Below, one piece after another: positions 45,250 to 53,127 of a stretch of DNA of 64,000 bases. This DNA is from Chloroflexota bacterium (GTDB lineage: Bacteria > Chloroflexota > Dehalococcoidia > SM23-28-2 > RBG-16-64-32). How positions within the stretch are numbered: the first letter of the stretch is position 1; the number at the start of each line of letters is the position of its first letter. The DNA lies in contig JAJCYV010000003.1 in the NCBI GenBank assembly GCA_029262695.1, forward strand, positions 1-64,000, written 5' to 3'. The notes under the pieces were generated by a model. The model saw only the letters and a program-made list of their open reading frames with translations, ran no database searches and was not told the origin of the DNA. Both the position numbers and the translations under genes were made by a program.

Positions 45250-46311
45250 TTACTGAATGGCGTAGGTGACGCCGACGTTGGCGAAGACCTGGACGTCGGT
45301 CGGTCCGGCGGTGCTGCCGCTCTCGGCGTAGTCGTAGCCGTAGCCGTAGGACGAGCTGCATGAGCCGTCGCCGTACGGCGAGTACGAGTAGCTGCTGGCC
45401 CCGGTGACGGCTCCGCGCGAGACGCCAAGCACGCCGGCCAGGACGTCGGCACGCTCTCCGGCGTCTTCAACGGCGGCGGCCAGGGCCGCGCGCTCGAGGG
45501 CGCTGCAGTCGCTCAGGCTGAAATAGGTGCTGGAGCCGTTGTTGTTGATGTCCGTGAGGCCGTCAGCGGCCGTGATGGCGGCGTCGGTCGCGTCGTCGAC
45601 CGCGTCCATGTTGCCCATCGTGGCGCGCAACGTTGCGTTCGAGTAGAAGGGCTCCTTGTAGCCGTAGTTCTCGTCGACGAACTCGACGACGGCGCCGAAC
45701 GACTCGAGCGCGGCGATCACGGGCGCCAGGTCGGCCTCGGTGATCGGGTCGACCGGCTGCGGCTCCTGGAAGAAGTCGATGTCGATGCTGTCGCCGTCAG
45801 ACCCGAAGCTGATGCTGCCGTCGGGTAGCATGGTTGGGAACGGCTGCTCCTCGTAGAAGGAGTAGGCGTCGCGGTTGAACCACATTTCGATCACGGCCTC
45901 GTCCGCGGCGGCTGTTGCGGAGCCGTAGCCCTGCACGGTGAGACCGGCGGCGCCTTCCTGGAGCGCCGGTGCGAACGGATACGGCGCGATGTCTACGTCG
46001 AGGCGTCGGCCCGCGTCTGTGACGGCGCGAGGCTCACCGGGAGCCACAGGCGCGCCGATGGCGATGGCGTCGCCGCTGTCGCCGCCGGTGGCGGCGAAGC
46101 TCGCGTCGCCGTCGGCGGACTCCAGTCCGAAGTTGGCGCCCAGCGCCTGGCCGGCCACGGCGACGGAGAGGCCTTTCTCCGTGCGGATGCCGGAGGCGTC
46201 CAGCGTGCCGGTGGTGTCACCGTCGTCGCCGTCATCGCCGCCGTTGCAGGCGACGAAGAGCGCCGTAGCCGCGAGAACGGCCGCCATCAGTATGAACGTG
46301 CGTATCTTCAT
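45250..46311 (-). CDS. SIMPL-domain (DUF541) lipoprotein
   Basis: This 353-residue lipoprotein has lipobox ALFVAC (Cys22) and a Gly/Asp-rich linker. The SIMPL domain begins near residue 122 with LTVQGYGSATAAADEAVIEMWFNRD and ends with VFANVGVTYAI. The segment LERAALAAAVEDAGERADVLAGVLG is the family signature. Oxidative-stress related roles have been proposed for SIMPL proteins; function is unsettled. GAGGAGG precedes the ATG. It follows the sigma/anti-sigma pair and may be a target of that system. Confidence 0.85.
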   Translation of the reverse strand: MKIRTFILMAAVLAATALFVACNGGDDGDDGDTTGTLDASGIRTEKGLSVAVAGQALGANFGLESADGDASFAATGGDSGDAIAIGAPVAPGEPRAVTDAGRRLDVDIAPYPFAPALQEGAAGLTVQGYGSATAAADEAVIEMWFNRDAYSFYEEQPFPTMLPDGSISFGSDGDSIDIDFFQEPQPVDPITEADLAPVIAALESFGAVVEFVDENYGYKEPFYSNATLRATMGNMDAVDDATDAAITAADGLTDINNNGSSTYFSLSDCSALERAALAAAVEDAGERADVLAGVLGVSRGAVTGASSYSYSPYGDGSCSSSYGYGYDYAESGSTAGPTDVQVFANVGVTYAIQ

Positions 46312-46373
46312 TGTTGACCTCCTCTGTGTTCAGTCCGTTGACGGACGTGCTGGCTGGAAAGTTCCATATCCGT

Positions 46374-47243
46374 TCATTCGCTCTCCGCGCGCCGGCGTAT
46401 CACGAAGCTGCCGCCTATGGCGAGCACGGCCAGGGCCGCGAGGCCGATCTCGACAAGGAGCAGCGAGCTGGTGCCGTCGTCTTCTGCTGCGAGGGCGGTT
46501 GGCGCGCCGTCCCCGGACTCGGGTGTGAGCGCCTTCTCGGCGTCGTCGGTAGTGGTCGTGATATCGATTGGCTCTTGCGCCGGGTTGTCCCGGGCGGTTC
46601 CGGGCGCGTCGGGTTCCGGCACGGATTCGATAGCGTCCTGCCCATCGCCTTCTCCGTAGGAACCGCCGACACTGGTTGCCGGCAAGCCGATGTCATCGTC
46701 GCTGTTGGGGGCGCCTCCTACACCGCCGAAAGCGTCGGTGTTGTCTCCTGTTGCCGGAAGGCTGTTGTCGCCGCCGGCGCCCTGGGGTGGGACGAGGTTA
46801 TCGAACTCGGTGTAGCCGTCGGCCTCCAGGCCGCGGTTCGCGAGATCGTCTTCGAGGATCGCCGCGGAAGACTCGTCGCTGCCGCCGCCGGTGTCGTCGA
46901 CGATGCCGCCGGCGTCGAGCATGACGACGACGGCCAGTACGGCTGCGAAGCCGGCTCCGGCGACGCGCATGGCCACGAACGACGGTGCAGCGCGCGACGT
47001 AACCGGCCGCGGCTCACGCTCCGCCATCGCCGGTGTCAGCGTGAAGGAGCGCGGCGCCGCGACCTGCGGCAGGCTGCTCAGGGCGCTGCGGAGGGAGAGG
47101 AGATCGTCCAGTTCCGTGCGGCAGCGCTCGCAACCGGCGAGGTGTGCTTCCAGCGTTTGGCGACGCTCCGGGGCGAGTTCGCCGTCCGCCTGTGCGGAGA
47201 TGTCGCCGCGCGGGTGGCGGTTGAAGATGTTGAAAATGCTCAT
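46374..47243 (-). CDS. Zinc-finger anti-sigma factor, membrane-spanning
   Basis: This 289-residue protein has an N-terminal anti-sigma zinc motif H34-x3-C38-x2-C41 (AHLAGCERC) that would bind the adjacent ECF sigma factor. A first membrane helix lies at about 94-112 (GAGFAAVLAVVVMLDAGG), then a long Gly/Asp/Pro-rich extracytoplasmic segment, then a second helix near the C-terminus (LLLVEIGLAALAVLAIGGSFVI) with RRR after it. A second C-terminal anchor is unusual for the family. It overlaps the sigma gene by 4 nt. Confidence 0.82.
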   Translation of the reverse strand: MSIFNIFNRHPRGDISAQADGELAPERRQTLEAHLAGCERCRTELDDLLSLRSALSSLPQVAAPRSFTLTPAMAEREPRPVTSRAAPSFVAMRVAGAGFAAVLAVVVMLDAGGIVDDTGGGSDESSAAILEDDLANRGLEADGYTEFDNLVPPQGAGGDNSLPATGDNTDAFGGVGGAPNSDDDIGLPATSVGGSYGEGDGQDAIESVPEPDAPGTARDNPAQEPIDITTTTDDAEKALTPESGDGAPTALAAEDDGTSSLLLVEIGLAALAVLAIGGSFVIRRRAESE

Positions 47244-47875
47244 TGGTCCTCACCTGATTGACGGATGCTGCCCGGCAAAAGTTCCCTTCGTTCGAGGAGG
47301 ATGACTCGCAGGCGCAACCGGGCGCGGCTGATGCGCGACTTCACGGTGCCCAGCGAGACCCGCATCGTCTCGGCGATGTCGGCGTAGCCGAAGCCCTGCA
47401 CGTCGCAGAGCACGATGGCCAGGCGCTGCTCGTCCGGGAGCTGGGCGAGGGCGTCTTCAAGCGCGCGGTGCAGCTCGGTGTTGGCGGCGTGCTCTTCCAT
47501 CGAGGGCGCCGTGTCCGGCGGTTCGATCGGACGCTCGTCGTCGTCTCCGGCCCGGTCGAGCGAGGTCGCCGGGCGGGCTTTTCGGCGGCGCAGCTCGTCG
47601 TAGCAGGCGTTGGCGGCGATGCGGAAGAGCCAGGCGCGGAACGACCCGCCACGGAAGCGGTCGAGCGAGCGGTAGGCGGAGATGAACGCCTCCTGTGCGG
47701 CGTCCTCGGCCGGGGCGGGCGCGCCCAGCATGCGCAGGCAGAGGCTGTAGAGGCTGGTCTGATAGCGCTCGACGAGGATGTTGAACGCATCGAGGTCGCC
47801 CTGGCGCGCCCGGGCGATGAGGTCCAGGTCGGGCGTATCGGTGTCCACCTGCGGTAATTCTAGGTGGGGCACCAC
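47240..47875 (-). CDS. ECF-type RNA polymerase sigma factor
   Basis: This 211-residue sigma-70 family protein has region 2 at about 20-90 (LDAFNILVERYQTSLYSLCLRMLG, then AEDAAQEAFISAYRSLDRFRGGSFRAWLFRIAANACYDELRRRKAR) and region 4 at about 140-195 (LPDEQRLAIVLCDVQGFGYADIAETMRVSLGTVKSRISRARLRLR). This is a classical RpoE-like ECF sigma controlled by the coupled anti-sigma factor. An autoregulated promoter could not be identified with confidence. Confidence 0.92.
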   Translation of the reverse strand: MVPHLELPQVDTDTPDLDLIARARQGDLDAFNILVERYQTSLYSLCLRMLGAPAPAEDAAQEAFISAYRSLDRFRGGSFRAWLFRIAANACYDELRRRKARPATSLDRAGDDDERPIEPPDTAPSMEEHAANTELHRALEDALAQLPDEQRLAIVLCDVQGFGYADIAETMRVSLGTVKSRISRARLRLRVILLERRELLPGSIRQSGEDQ

Positions 47876-47951
47876 TGGCGGGCTAGGGCCCGTTGGGGCG
47901 GGCAGGCGAAACCGAAGGGCCTTCGTGAGCGTGTAAAGGTTGTGAGGGAGC

Positions 47952-47957
47952 TATAAT
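47952..47957 (+). promoter_or_regulatory. -10 box of lepB
   Basis: A perfect TATAAT ends 9 nt before the lepB ATG with no Shine-Dalgarno site between them. Confidence 0.5.
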
Positions 47958-47966
47958 TGATCCCGC

Positions 47967-48935
47967 ATGGCAGAGTTCGACGATAACGAGGGCGCCGGTG
48001 GTGGCTGGGAGGAAGGGACGCCCGGCCATTTCGATCCCCTGTTCGGCCCCTGGGACGAGCGAGAGGACGAGCCGTCTTCTGGTACCCGCGACGATCTCTT
48101 CGACTTCGCGCCCGTAGAGGCGACGGAAGAGGAGATCGATTGGGGGCGGCCCCACCGTCCCGGCGGCGATGGCTACCCGGACCGCCATCACCCGACGTAC
48201 GAGGAGCGCCTGACGGAGCTGCAGCGCCGCCTGCGCTCCGATACGATAGTCCTGCCGCGGGAGGAGAGCCGCTGGACCGTCACCGCGCGCGAGCTGGCGG
48301 AGACGCTGCTGCTGGCGCTGCTGATCTTCCTCGCCGTGCGGGCGTCGTTCCAGAACTTCAAGGTGGAAGGCGCCAGCATGCAGCCCAGCCTGGAAAACGG
48401 CCAGTACCTGATCGTGAACAAGCTCAGCTACGCTCAGATGGACACTGGCTTCCTCGACTGGCTGCCGTTCATCGGCGGCGACAGTGACGGCCCCGAGTAC
48501 CTCTGGAGCAAGCCCGCGCGTGGCGACATAATCGTCTTCGCCTCGCCGACGTCCACGAATCGCGATTTCATCAAGCGGATCATCGGCCTGCCCGGCGATA
48601 CGGTAGAGATCGACGGAAGTGCCGGCGTTGTGAGAGTCAACGGCGTCTTACTGGACGAGACGTATATACAGGGAAGAACGAATTGCGGCAGCACCTGCGT
48701 GTACGACATCCCCGCGGCGGGTTCGCAGGAAGCGTTCGAGACGTGTGGGTCAAGCGAGTGCTTTTTCGTGATGGGTGATAACCGCATGAACAGCAGCGAT
48801 TCGCGCCAGGGCTGGCTGGTGCCCAAGGAGAACATCATCGGCAAGACGCTGATTACGTACTGGCACGAGGGCGGCCCGGAGCTGGGGCTGGCGCCGAACC
48901 GCTCCGTCGGCGAGGCTGAGGGGGCCAAGGACTAG
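47967..48935 (+). CDS. lepB: Signal peptidase I with long acidic N-terminal extension
   Basis: The 322-residue membrane serine protease cleaves Sec/Tat signal peptides. The catalytic dyad is Ser137 (VEGASMQPSL) and Lys203 (NRDFIKRIIGLPGD). Box E is seen as VMGDNRMNSSDSRQGWLV. One membrane helix lies at about 112-126. The first ~105 residues are very acidic, Gly/Pro-rich and probably cytoplasmic, an extension absent from typical 180-250 residue enzymes. The many lipoproteins and exported proteins here would be clients of this enzyme or of signal peptidase II. pyrE follows after 1 nt. Confidence 0.93.
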   Translation: MAEFDDNEGAGGGWEEGTPGHFDPLFGPWDEREDEPSSGTRDDLFDFAPVEATEEEIDWGRPHRPGGDGYPDRHHPTYEERLTELQRRLRSDTIVLPREESRWTVTARELAETLLLALLIFLAVRASFQNFKVEGASMQPSLENGQYLIVNKLSYAQMDTGFLDWLPFIGGDSDGPEYLWSKPARGDIIVFASPTSTNRDFIKRIIGLPGDTVEIDGSAGVVRVNGVLLDETYIQGRTNCGSTCVYDIPAAGSQEAFETCGSSECFFVMGDNRMNSSDSRQGWLVPKENIIGKTLITYWHEGGPELGLAPNRSVGEAEGAKD

Positions 48936-48936
48936 C

Positions 48937-49551
48937 TTGTTGTCCGGCCGCCGGCAGACTGAAGAAGCCGCCGAGCGGCTGCTGCGCGAGGCCGGCGCTC
49001 TCCTGGAGGGCCACTTCCAGCTCGCCTCCGGCCGGCACTCCGGCGTCTACGTCGAGAAGTTCCGCCTGCTGGAGCGCCCGCCGCAGACCGACGCGCTCTG
49101 CGGCATGATCGCCGACTGGGCGCGCGAGCTATCGCCGCAAGTGGTGGCCGGGCCGACTACGGGCGGGATCATCATCAGCTATGAGGTGGCGCGGCACCTG
49201 GGGCTGCGCAGCATCTTCGCCGAGAACGCGGAGGGGGGTGGACGCAGCTTCCAGCGCGGGTTCACGATTGCGCCGGGCGAGCGCGTGCTCGTCGTCGACG
49301 ATGTGCTGACGACGGGCGGCAGCGTGCGGGACGTGCTGGAAGCCGTGCGCGCGATGGGTGGCGAGACGATCGCGGTAGCGGTCTTGATCGACCGCAGCGG
49401 TGGCAAATCCGACGGCCCGACGGCTCGTCTGGGATCCGTAGGAACCGACTTCGGCGTGCCGTCCTTCTCCTGCCTGGCGCTGGATCTGCCGTCGTACGAG
49501 GCGGACGGCTGCCCGCTTTGCGAGCAGGGCCTGCCGCTGACGATAACCTAG
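48937..49551 (+). CDS. pyrE: Orotate phosphoribosyltransferase
   Basis: This 204-residue enzyme joins orotate and PRPP to give OMP. The PRPP motif VLVVDDVLTTGGS (117-129) is complete, and the orotate-side loop LASGRHSGVYVEKF is typical. The C-terminus carries a CPLC pair. It starts with TTG one base after lepB, so it depends on lepB transcription. pyrF is 38 kb away. The gene converges on the CDGSH gene with a 4-nt overlap at 49548-49551. Confidence 0.93.
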   Translation: MLSGRRQTEEAAERLLREAGALLEGHFQLASGRHSGVYVEKFRLLERPPQTDALCGMIADWARELSPQVVAGPTTGGIIISYEVARHLGLRSIFAENAEGGGRSFQRGFTIAPGERVLVVDDVLTTGGSVRDVLEAVRAMGGETIAVAVLIDRSGGKSDGPTARLGSVGTDFGVPSFSCLALDLPSYEADGCPLCEQGLPLTIT

Positions 49552-49775
49552 TCGACCGGCTTTGAAGCGTCGCTGGGCGCGTCGAAGCCGGCGGTCCTGT
49601 GGGCGCCGTCGCAGAAGGGCTTCCGGCTGGACTGGCCGCAGCGGCAGAGCGCGAAGGATTCGCCCTCTGGCACGGTGTACTCGTTGCCTTCAACGTCGAC
49701 CAGCTTGACGCCGCCGTAGACGCGAAGGGGGCCGTTGTCGCGGACGAGGATGTGGGATTCGGGTGTGTCTGACAT
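49548..49775 (-). CDS. CDGSH iron-sulfur domain protein
   Basis: This 75-residue protein has the CDGSH-type motif CRCGQSSRKPFCDGAH (about 44-59), with C-x-C-x2-(S/T)-x3-P-x-C-D-G-x-H binding a labile 2Fe-2S cluster through three Cys and one His. Roles proposed for this family are redox or cluster transfer. The ATG is 10 nt downstream of a TGC-TATCAT box, with no Shine-Dalgarno site. It is convergent with pyrE, overlapping it by 4 nt. Confidence 0.88.
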   Translation of the reverse strand: MSDTPESHILVRDNGPLRVYGGVKLVDVEGNEYTVPEGESFALCRCGQSSRKPFCDGAHRTAGFDAPSDASKPVD

Positions 49776-49785
49776 AGCGGGGATA

Positions 49786-49794
49786 ATGATAGCA
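49786..49794 (-). promoter_or_regulatory. Extended -10 promoter of the CDGSH gene
   Basis: TGC-TATCAT on the minus strand ends 10 nt before the ATG at 49775. A second possible -10, CATTAT, overlaps it and ends 7 nt before the ATG. Confidence 0.45.
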
Positions 49795-49906
49795 CCCGCA
49801 CCTGGAGCGAGCGCAGGAAGGCGGAGACGGCTTGCAGCAGTTGGTATGATTGGGGCGGAACGGGCAGTTGCCCGGATCCGCGTACGCACTCAGGCTGGTA
49901 TCTCAC

Positions 49907-50185
49907 ATGACGATTCAAGCTGACACGAGACTGGCAGGCTGGGTGCTGGCTGCGCTCGGCCTGACCTTGGTTGCCGCTGGCTTTCTGGCGGCGTTCAGCG
50001 TCATCGGGGTAGTCTTCCTCTACGCTGGGGCGATCGCGGCGCCGCTGGGAATCTTCCTGCTTCGTGTGCGCTCCTCGGCCTCTTTGTTAGGTGCCCTGAT
50101 CGAGACGATCGGCATCGTCATTGCCCTCATAATGCTGAGTGGGCTCATGTGGTGGTCGGGCGCAAGGATAATCGGGGGCGAGTAG
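49907..50185 (+). CDS. Small hydrophobic membrane protein
   Basis: This 92-residue protein has three hydrophobic helices (about 11-32, 38-53 and 58-80), ending WWSGARIIGGE. No family is recognised. The ATG at 49907 is preferred over an in-frame ATG at 49850 because it directly precedes the first helix; TATGAT at 49846 could be its -10 box. There is no Shine-Dalgarno site. It stands alone between divergent or convergent neighbours. Confidence 0.5.
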   Translation: MTIQADTRLAGWVLAALGLTLVAAGFLAAFSVIGVVFLYAGAIAAPLGIFLLRVRSSASLLGALIETIGIVIALIMLSGLMWWSGARIIGGE

Positions 50186-50243
50186 CCGAGGAGAGCGACG
50201 TCGGGGCGACATCGGGCAGCCGTGCGATCCAGGGTGACGCCGT

Positions 50244-50261
50244 GGAGGGCTAAAGCCCTCC
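50244..50261. repeat. Hairpin repeat GGAGGGCT-AA-AGCCCTCC
   Basis: An 8-bp perfect palindrome with a 2-nt centre within CGTGGAGGGCTAAAGCCCTC, just past the stop codon of the hydrolase gene. It could end transcription from either side. Confidence 0.5.
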
Positions 50262-50262
50262 G

Positions 50263-50919
50263 CTACGGGAGTGTGCGCAGGAAAGTGGCGGCCGTCGCGG
50301 TCAGGCGGTCGTCGGAGCCTGCCCAGAAGTGGTCGACGCCCGGGATGACCTCGAGCCGGGCGCGTCCTCCCGTCGCTTCGGCGAGGCGTGCGAGGGCCGC
50401 TGTGTCGGAGTATTCGTCGCGGTCGCCGGAGACGAGGAGCAGCGGGAAGTCGCCGTCCGGCGGCGAAACCTCGCCGGCGATCGTCGGCAGCGAGACGAGG
50501 GCGAGGCCGCTCGGTGCGACGTCGGCCGAGGCGAGGAGCGCCATCGCGGCGCCGAAGGAGTAGCCGGCGAGCGCGATGCGGCTGGAGTCGATCTCCGGCT
50601 GCGCAGCGAGGAGGGCGCAGGCGGCCTTCACATCGTGAGGCTCGGCATGGCCGGCGGCGTGGGCGCCTTCGCTTTCGCCGACGCCGCGGAAGTTGAAGCG
50701 CAGCGCGGCGAAACCGTCCTCGAGAGCGGCGCGAACGAGAGCACCGACGACGTTGTTGTACATGTCGCCGCCGTACTGCGGGTGCGGATGGCAGACGACG
50801 ACGCCGGGGAACGGCCCGGCCAGCTGGCTCCTGGGATCGCCGTCGGGCAGGTGGAGGAGACCCTGGAGCGTGATGTCGCCGCAGGGGAACGTGACGTCGC
50901 GGCCGGCGATCACGTCCAT
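50263..50919 (-). CDS. Alpha/beta hydrolase, dienelactone-hydrolase-like
   Basis: This 218-residue hydrolase has VVCHPHPQYGGDMYNNVVGALVRAALEDGFAALRFNFRGVGESEG, a pattern of small YwfR/DUF-type hydrolases. The nucleophile elbow is AGYSFGAAMAL, the catalytic Asp is in LLLVSGDRDEYS and the His in IPGVDHFWAGSDD. The substrate is unknown. The ATG at 50919 has GGAGG about 7 nt upstream, and an extended -10 box lies 33 nt upstream. It is divergent from a methyltransferase gene. Confidence 0.85.
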   Translation of the reverse strand: MDVIAGRDVTFPCGDITLQGLLHLPDGDPRSQLAGPFPGVVVCHPHPQYGGDMYNNVVGALVRAALEDGFAALRFNFRGVGESEGAHAAGHAEPHDVKAACALLAAQPEIDSSRIALAGYSFGAAMALLASADVAPSGLALVSLPTIAGEVSPPDGDFPLLLVSGDRDEYSDTAALARLAEATGGRARLEVIPGVDHFWAGSDDRLTATAATFLRTLP

Positions 50920-50952
50920 CGCCGCGCCTCCGGGTTCGTCATGGCGGGGCGG

Positions 50953-50961
50953 ATTGTAGCA
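50953..50961 (-). promoter_or_regulatory. Extended -10 promoter of the hydrolase gene
   Basis: TGC-TACAAT on the minus strand gives a leader of about 25 nt that includes a GGAGG ribosome binding site. Confidence 0.5.
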
Positions 50962-50980
50962 CGCGCGATACCATGGGCCT

Positions 50981-51826
50981 GTGAGCGAGACCATAGTCCT
51001 GTCGCACTTCCAGGCCCGGCCGCTGACCGAGGCACGCGAGCGTGGCGCGGACTCTGCCCGGACGTCGCTCGACCTCGGGCGCACGGAGGTGCAGGTGCGT
51101 CTGGAGACGGACGGCGTGCGGACGGACACGGACGCAGTGCCGTGGTCCGTGATCGAGGAGATCGCCGGGAGTGATACGGCCTGCGTCGCGATCGCGGGCG
51201 GCGAGGCGCGCAAGATACAGACGTTCTCTGAGGAGACGGGCCGCGTGTACACGCTCTACCCGACGGCGGGCGCGCCCACGATGCTGGTCTCGGGCATTCC
51301 GATGCACCGCATCAAGGGGATCGAACCGCTGGAGGACACGCGGCGGAAGCTGCGCACGATCGAGCCGGTGACGGGGCGTGTGCTGGACACGGCGACGGGG
51401 CTGGGCTATACGGCGATCGAGGCGGCGCTTACGGCATCCAGCGTGCTCACGGTGGAGCTTGACCCGGCGGCACAGTCGATCGCGAAGGCGAATCCGTGGT
51501 CGCGGGAGCTGTTCGAGAACGAGCGTATCGAGCGAAGGATCGGCGACAGCTTCGAGGTCGTGTGCGGGCTGCCGGACGCCTCGTTCGACCGCGTCATCCA
51601 CGACCCACCGATGTTCAGCCTGGCGGGCGAGCTGTATTCGCTTGCCTTCTATCGCGAACTGCAGCGTGTGACCGCGCCCGGCGGGCGCCTCTTCCACTAC
51701 GTGGGCGACCCGGAGAGCCGGTCGGGCGCAAACGTCACGCGTGGCGTTCTGAGGCGGCTCGCAGAGGCCGGCTTTCGCGACGTGCGACGCCGCCCGGAGG
51801 CGTTCGGCGTGTTGGCGGCCGGGTAG
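50981..51826 (+). CDS. SAM-dependent methyltransferase-like protein (spermidine-synthase-like fold)
   Basis: This 281-residue protein has an N-terminal 90-residue unique domain ([21 protein letters not shown]...), then a Rossmann core with [15 protein letters not shown] (about 134-148), an acidic LTVELDP strand end and [45 protein letters not shown]. The HDPP motif in place of NPPY or D-P-P suggests a small-molecule or nucleic acid target. It resembles archaeal-type methyltransferases of unknown role. It starts with GTG. A GGGGACA repeat begins right after its TAG stop. Confidence 0.78.
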   Translation: MSETIVLSHFQARPLTEARERGADSARTSLDLGRTEVQVRLETDGVRTDTDAVPWSVIEEIAGSDTACVAIAGGEARKIQTFSEETGRVYTLYPTAGAPTMLVSGIPMHRIKGIEPLEDTRRKLRTIEPVTGRVLDTATGLGYTAIEAALTASSVLTVELDPAAQSIAKANPWSRELFENERIERRIGDSFEVVCGLPDASFDRVIHDPPMFSLAGELYSLAFYRELQRVTAPGGRLFHYVGDPESRSGANVTRGVLRRLAEAGFRDVRRRPEAFGVLAAG

Positions 51827-51870
51827 GGGACAGGGGACAGGGGACAGGGGACAGGAGACAGGGGACAGGA
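51827..51870 (+). repeat. GGGGACA tandem heptamer repeat
   Basis: Six nearly perfect 7-bp units (GGGACAG) begin at the base after the TAG stop of the methyltransferase gene and run into a GTAGGGGCG palindromic repeat. It is the third member of the GACAGG-type repeats in the window. Spacing is too short for CRISPR. Confidence 0.8.
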
Positions 51871-51873
51871 TCC

Positions 51874-51897
51874 GTAGGGGCGCTGCTCGCCGCGCCC
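51874..51897. repeat. Dispersed GTAGGGGCG palindromic repeat, copy 3
   Basis: GTAGGGGCGCTGCTCGCC plus GCGCCC is identical to the reverse complement of 24318-24341. A degenerate second unit (GCTTGCCGCGCCCTTACG) follows and ends at the nagA stop codon. Confidence 0.75.
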
Positions 51898-51911
51898 CGC
51901 TTGCCGCGCCC

Positions 51912-53066
51912 TTACGCGCGGTACGCGAGCGACCCGGCGACCCACGTCGCAGCGACCGACAGGTCTTCGGTCAGCGCGACAAGGTCGGCGTCGTAGCCCG
52001 GTGCGAGGCGGCCCTTGCGCTCGCCGAGTCCGAGAGCGCGGGCGGGGGTCGCCGAGGCCATCGTCACCGCTGTGGCCAGGTCGGCGATGTTCCAGCGGAC
52101 GACGTTGCGCACGACGTCGGCCATGGTGGCGACGCTGCCGGCGATCGTGCCGTCCGGCAGGCGCATTTCGCCGTCCTTAAGGCGTGCCTCGACGTCGCCG
52201 ATGCGGAACGCGCCGTCGCTCAGGCCGGCTGGTGTCACGCCGTCCGTGATCAGGGCGATGCGCCCCGCCCCGAAAGCGCGGACGAGCGTGCGTACGGTCG
52301 CCGGGTGCAGGTGGACGCCGTCGGCGATGACCTCGACGGTGACGCCGTCCGCTTCGAGTGCCGCGCCGAGCGGCCCCGGCTCGCGGTGGTGGAACGGGCG
52401 CATGGCGTTGAATGCGTGCGTGACGTGTGACGCGCCGGCGGCGAAGGCGTCTCGCGAAACCTCGTACGTTGCGTCCGTGTGCCCGACGCTGACGCGGACG
52501 CCGGCCGCGAGCGCCTCCCGGATGACTTCGGCCGCGCCCGGGAGTTCGGGTGCGACGGTCATCAGGCGTAGCCTGCCGCCGCTGGCGTCGAGGAGCCGCC
52601 GGAACGTATCGACGTCGGGTGTCGCGGGCCACGAGGGCGGGAGCGCGCCGCGCCGCCGCGGGTTGACGAACGGGCCCTCGAGGTTGACGCCGAGGAGCGC
52701 CGCGCCGTTCGCTGCCTCGCCGGCGTTGGCGCAGGCGGCGAGGCAGTCGAGGGCGGTGTCGATCGTCGGCGTGCAGGCGGTAGCAAGGAACGACGTGACG
52801 CCGTGGGAGACGGCCCAGCGGGCGTAGGCCTCGATCTCGTCGGCGTTGGTCGTGATCAGCGGATGGCCGCCGCCGCCGTGGACGTGCACGTCGATGAACC
52901 CGGGCGCGATGACGTGACCGCTCAGGTCGACCGTCTGTGCACCGTCTGCTGCAAGGCCCGGACCGACGGCGGCGATGCGTCCGTCCTCGATCAGGACGTC
53001 GGCGCGCGTCGTCTGCGAGTCCGAAGTGACGACGCGTGCGCCGGTGAGCAGCGTTTGGTCGCTCAT
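51912..53066 (-). CDS. nagA: N-acetylglucosamine-6-phosphate deacetylase
   Basis: This 384-residue amidohydrolase-fold enzyme releases acetate from GlcNAc-6-phosphate. Metal and substrate motifs are visible: APGFIDVHVHGGGGHP, LGVNLEGPFVNPRRRGA, SVGHTDATYEVSRDAF, THAFNAMRPFHHREPG and LITDGVTPAGLSDG with the catalytic Asp. Length is typical. The ATG at 53066 lies 7 nt downstream of a TATGAT box. It is divergent from the PHP and GH38 genes. Together they suggest use of amino-sugar or mannose-containing glycans. nagB is not in the window. Confidence 0.92.
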   Translation of the reverse strand: MSDQTLLTGARVVTSDSQTTRADVLIEDGRIAAVGPGLAADGAQTVDLSGHVIAPGFIDVHVHGGGGHPLITTNADEIEAYARWAVSHGVTSFLATACTPTIDTALDCLAACANAGEAANGAALLGVNLEGPFVNPRRRGALPPSWPATPDVDTFRRLLDASGGRLRLMTVAPELPGAAEVIREALAAGVRVSVGHTDATYEVSRDAFAAGASHVTHAFNAMRPFHHREPGPLGAALEADGVTVEVIADGVHLHPATVRTLVRAFGAGRIALITDGVTPAGLSDGAFRIGDVEARLKDGEMRLPDGTIAGSVATMADVVRNVVRWNIADLATAVTMASATPARALGLGERKGRLAPGYDADLVALTEDLSVAATWVAGSLAYRA

Positions 53067-53073
53067 GCGAACC

Positions 53074-53079
53074 ATCATA
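53074..53079 (-). promoter_or_regulatory. -10 box of nagA
   Basis: TATGAT on the minus strand ends 7 nt before the nagA ATG, with no Shine-Dalgarno site, consistent with a leaderless transcript. Confidence 0.4.
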
Positions 53080-53127
53080 CGTCGCCGCGCGTTGCCGACT
53101 CCCGAACGCGGGGCTAAGGTAGGGGCG

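Noticed and set aside
51827..51870. Possible CRISPR or minisatellite array
   Set aside because: The units are only 7 bp with no spacers; it is a simple tandem repeat.
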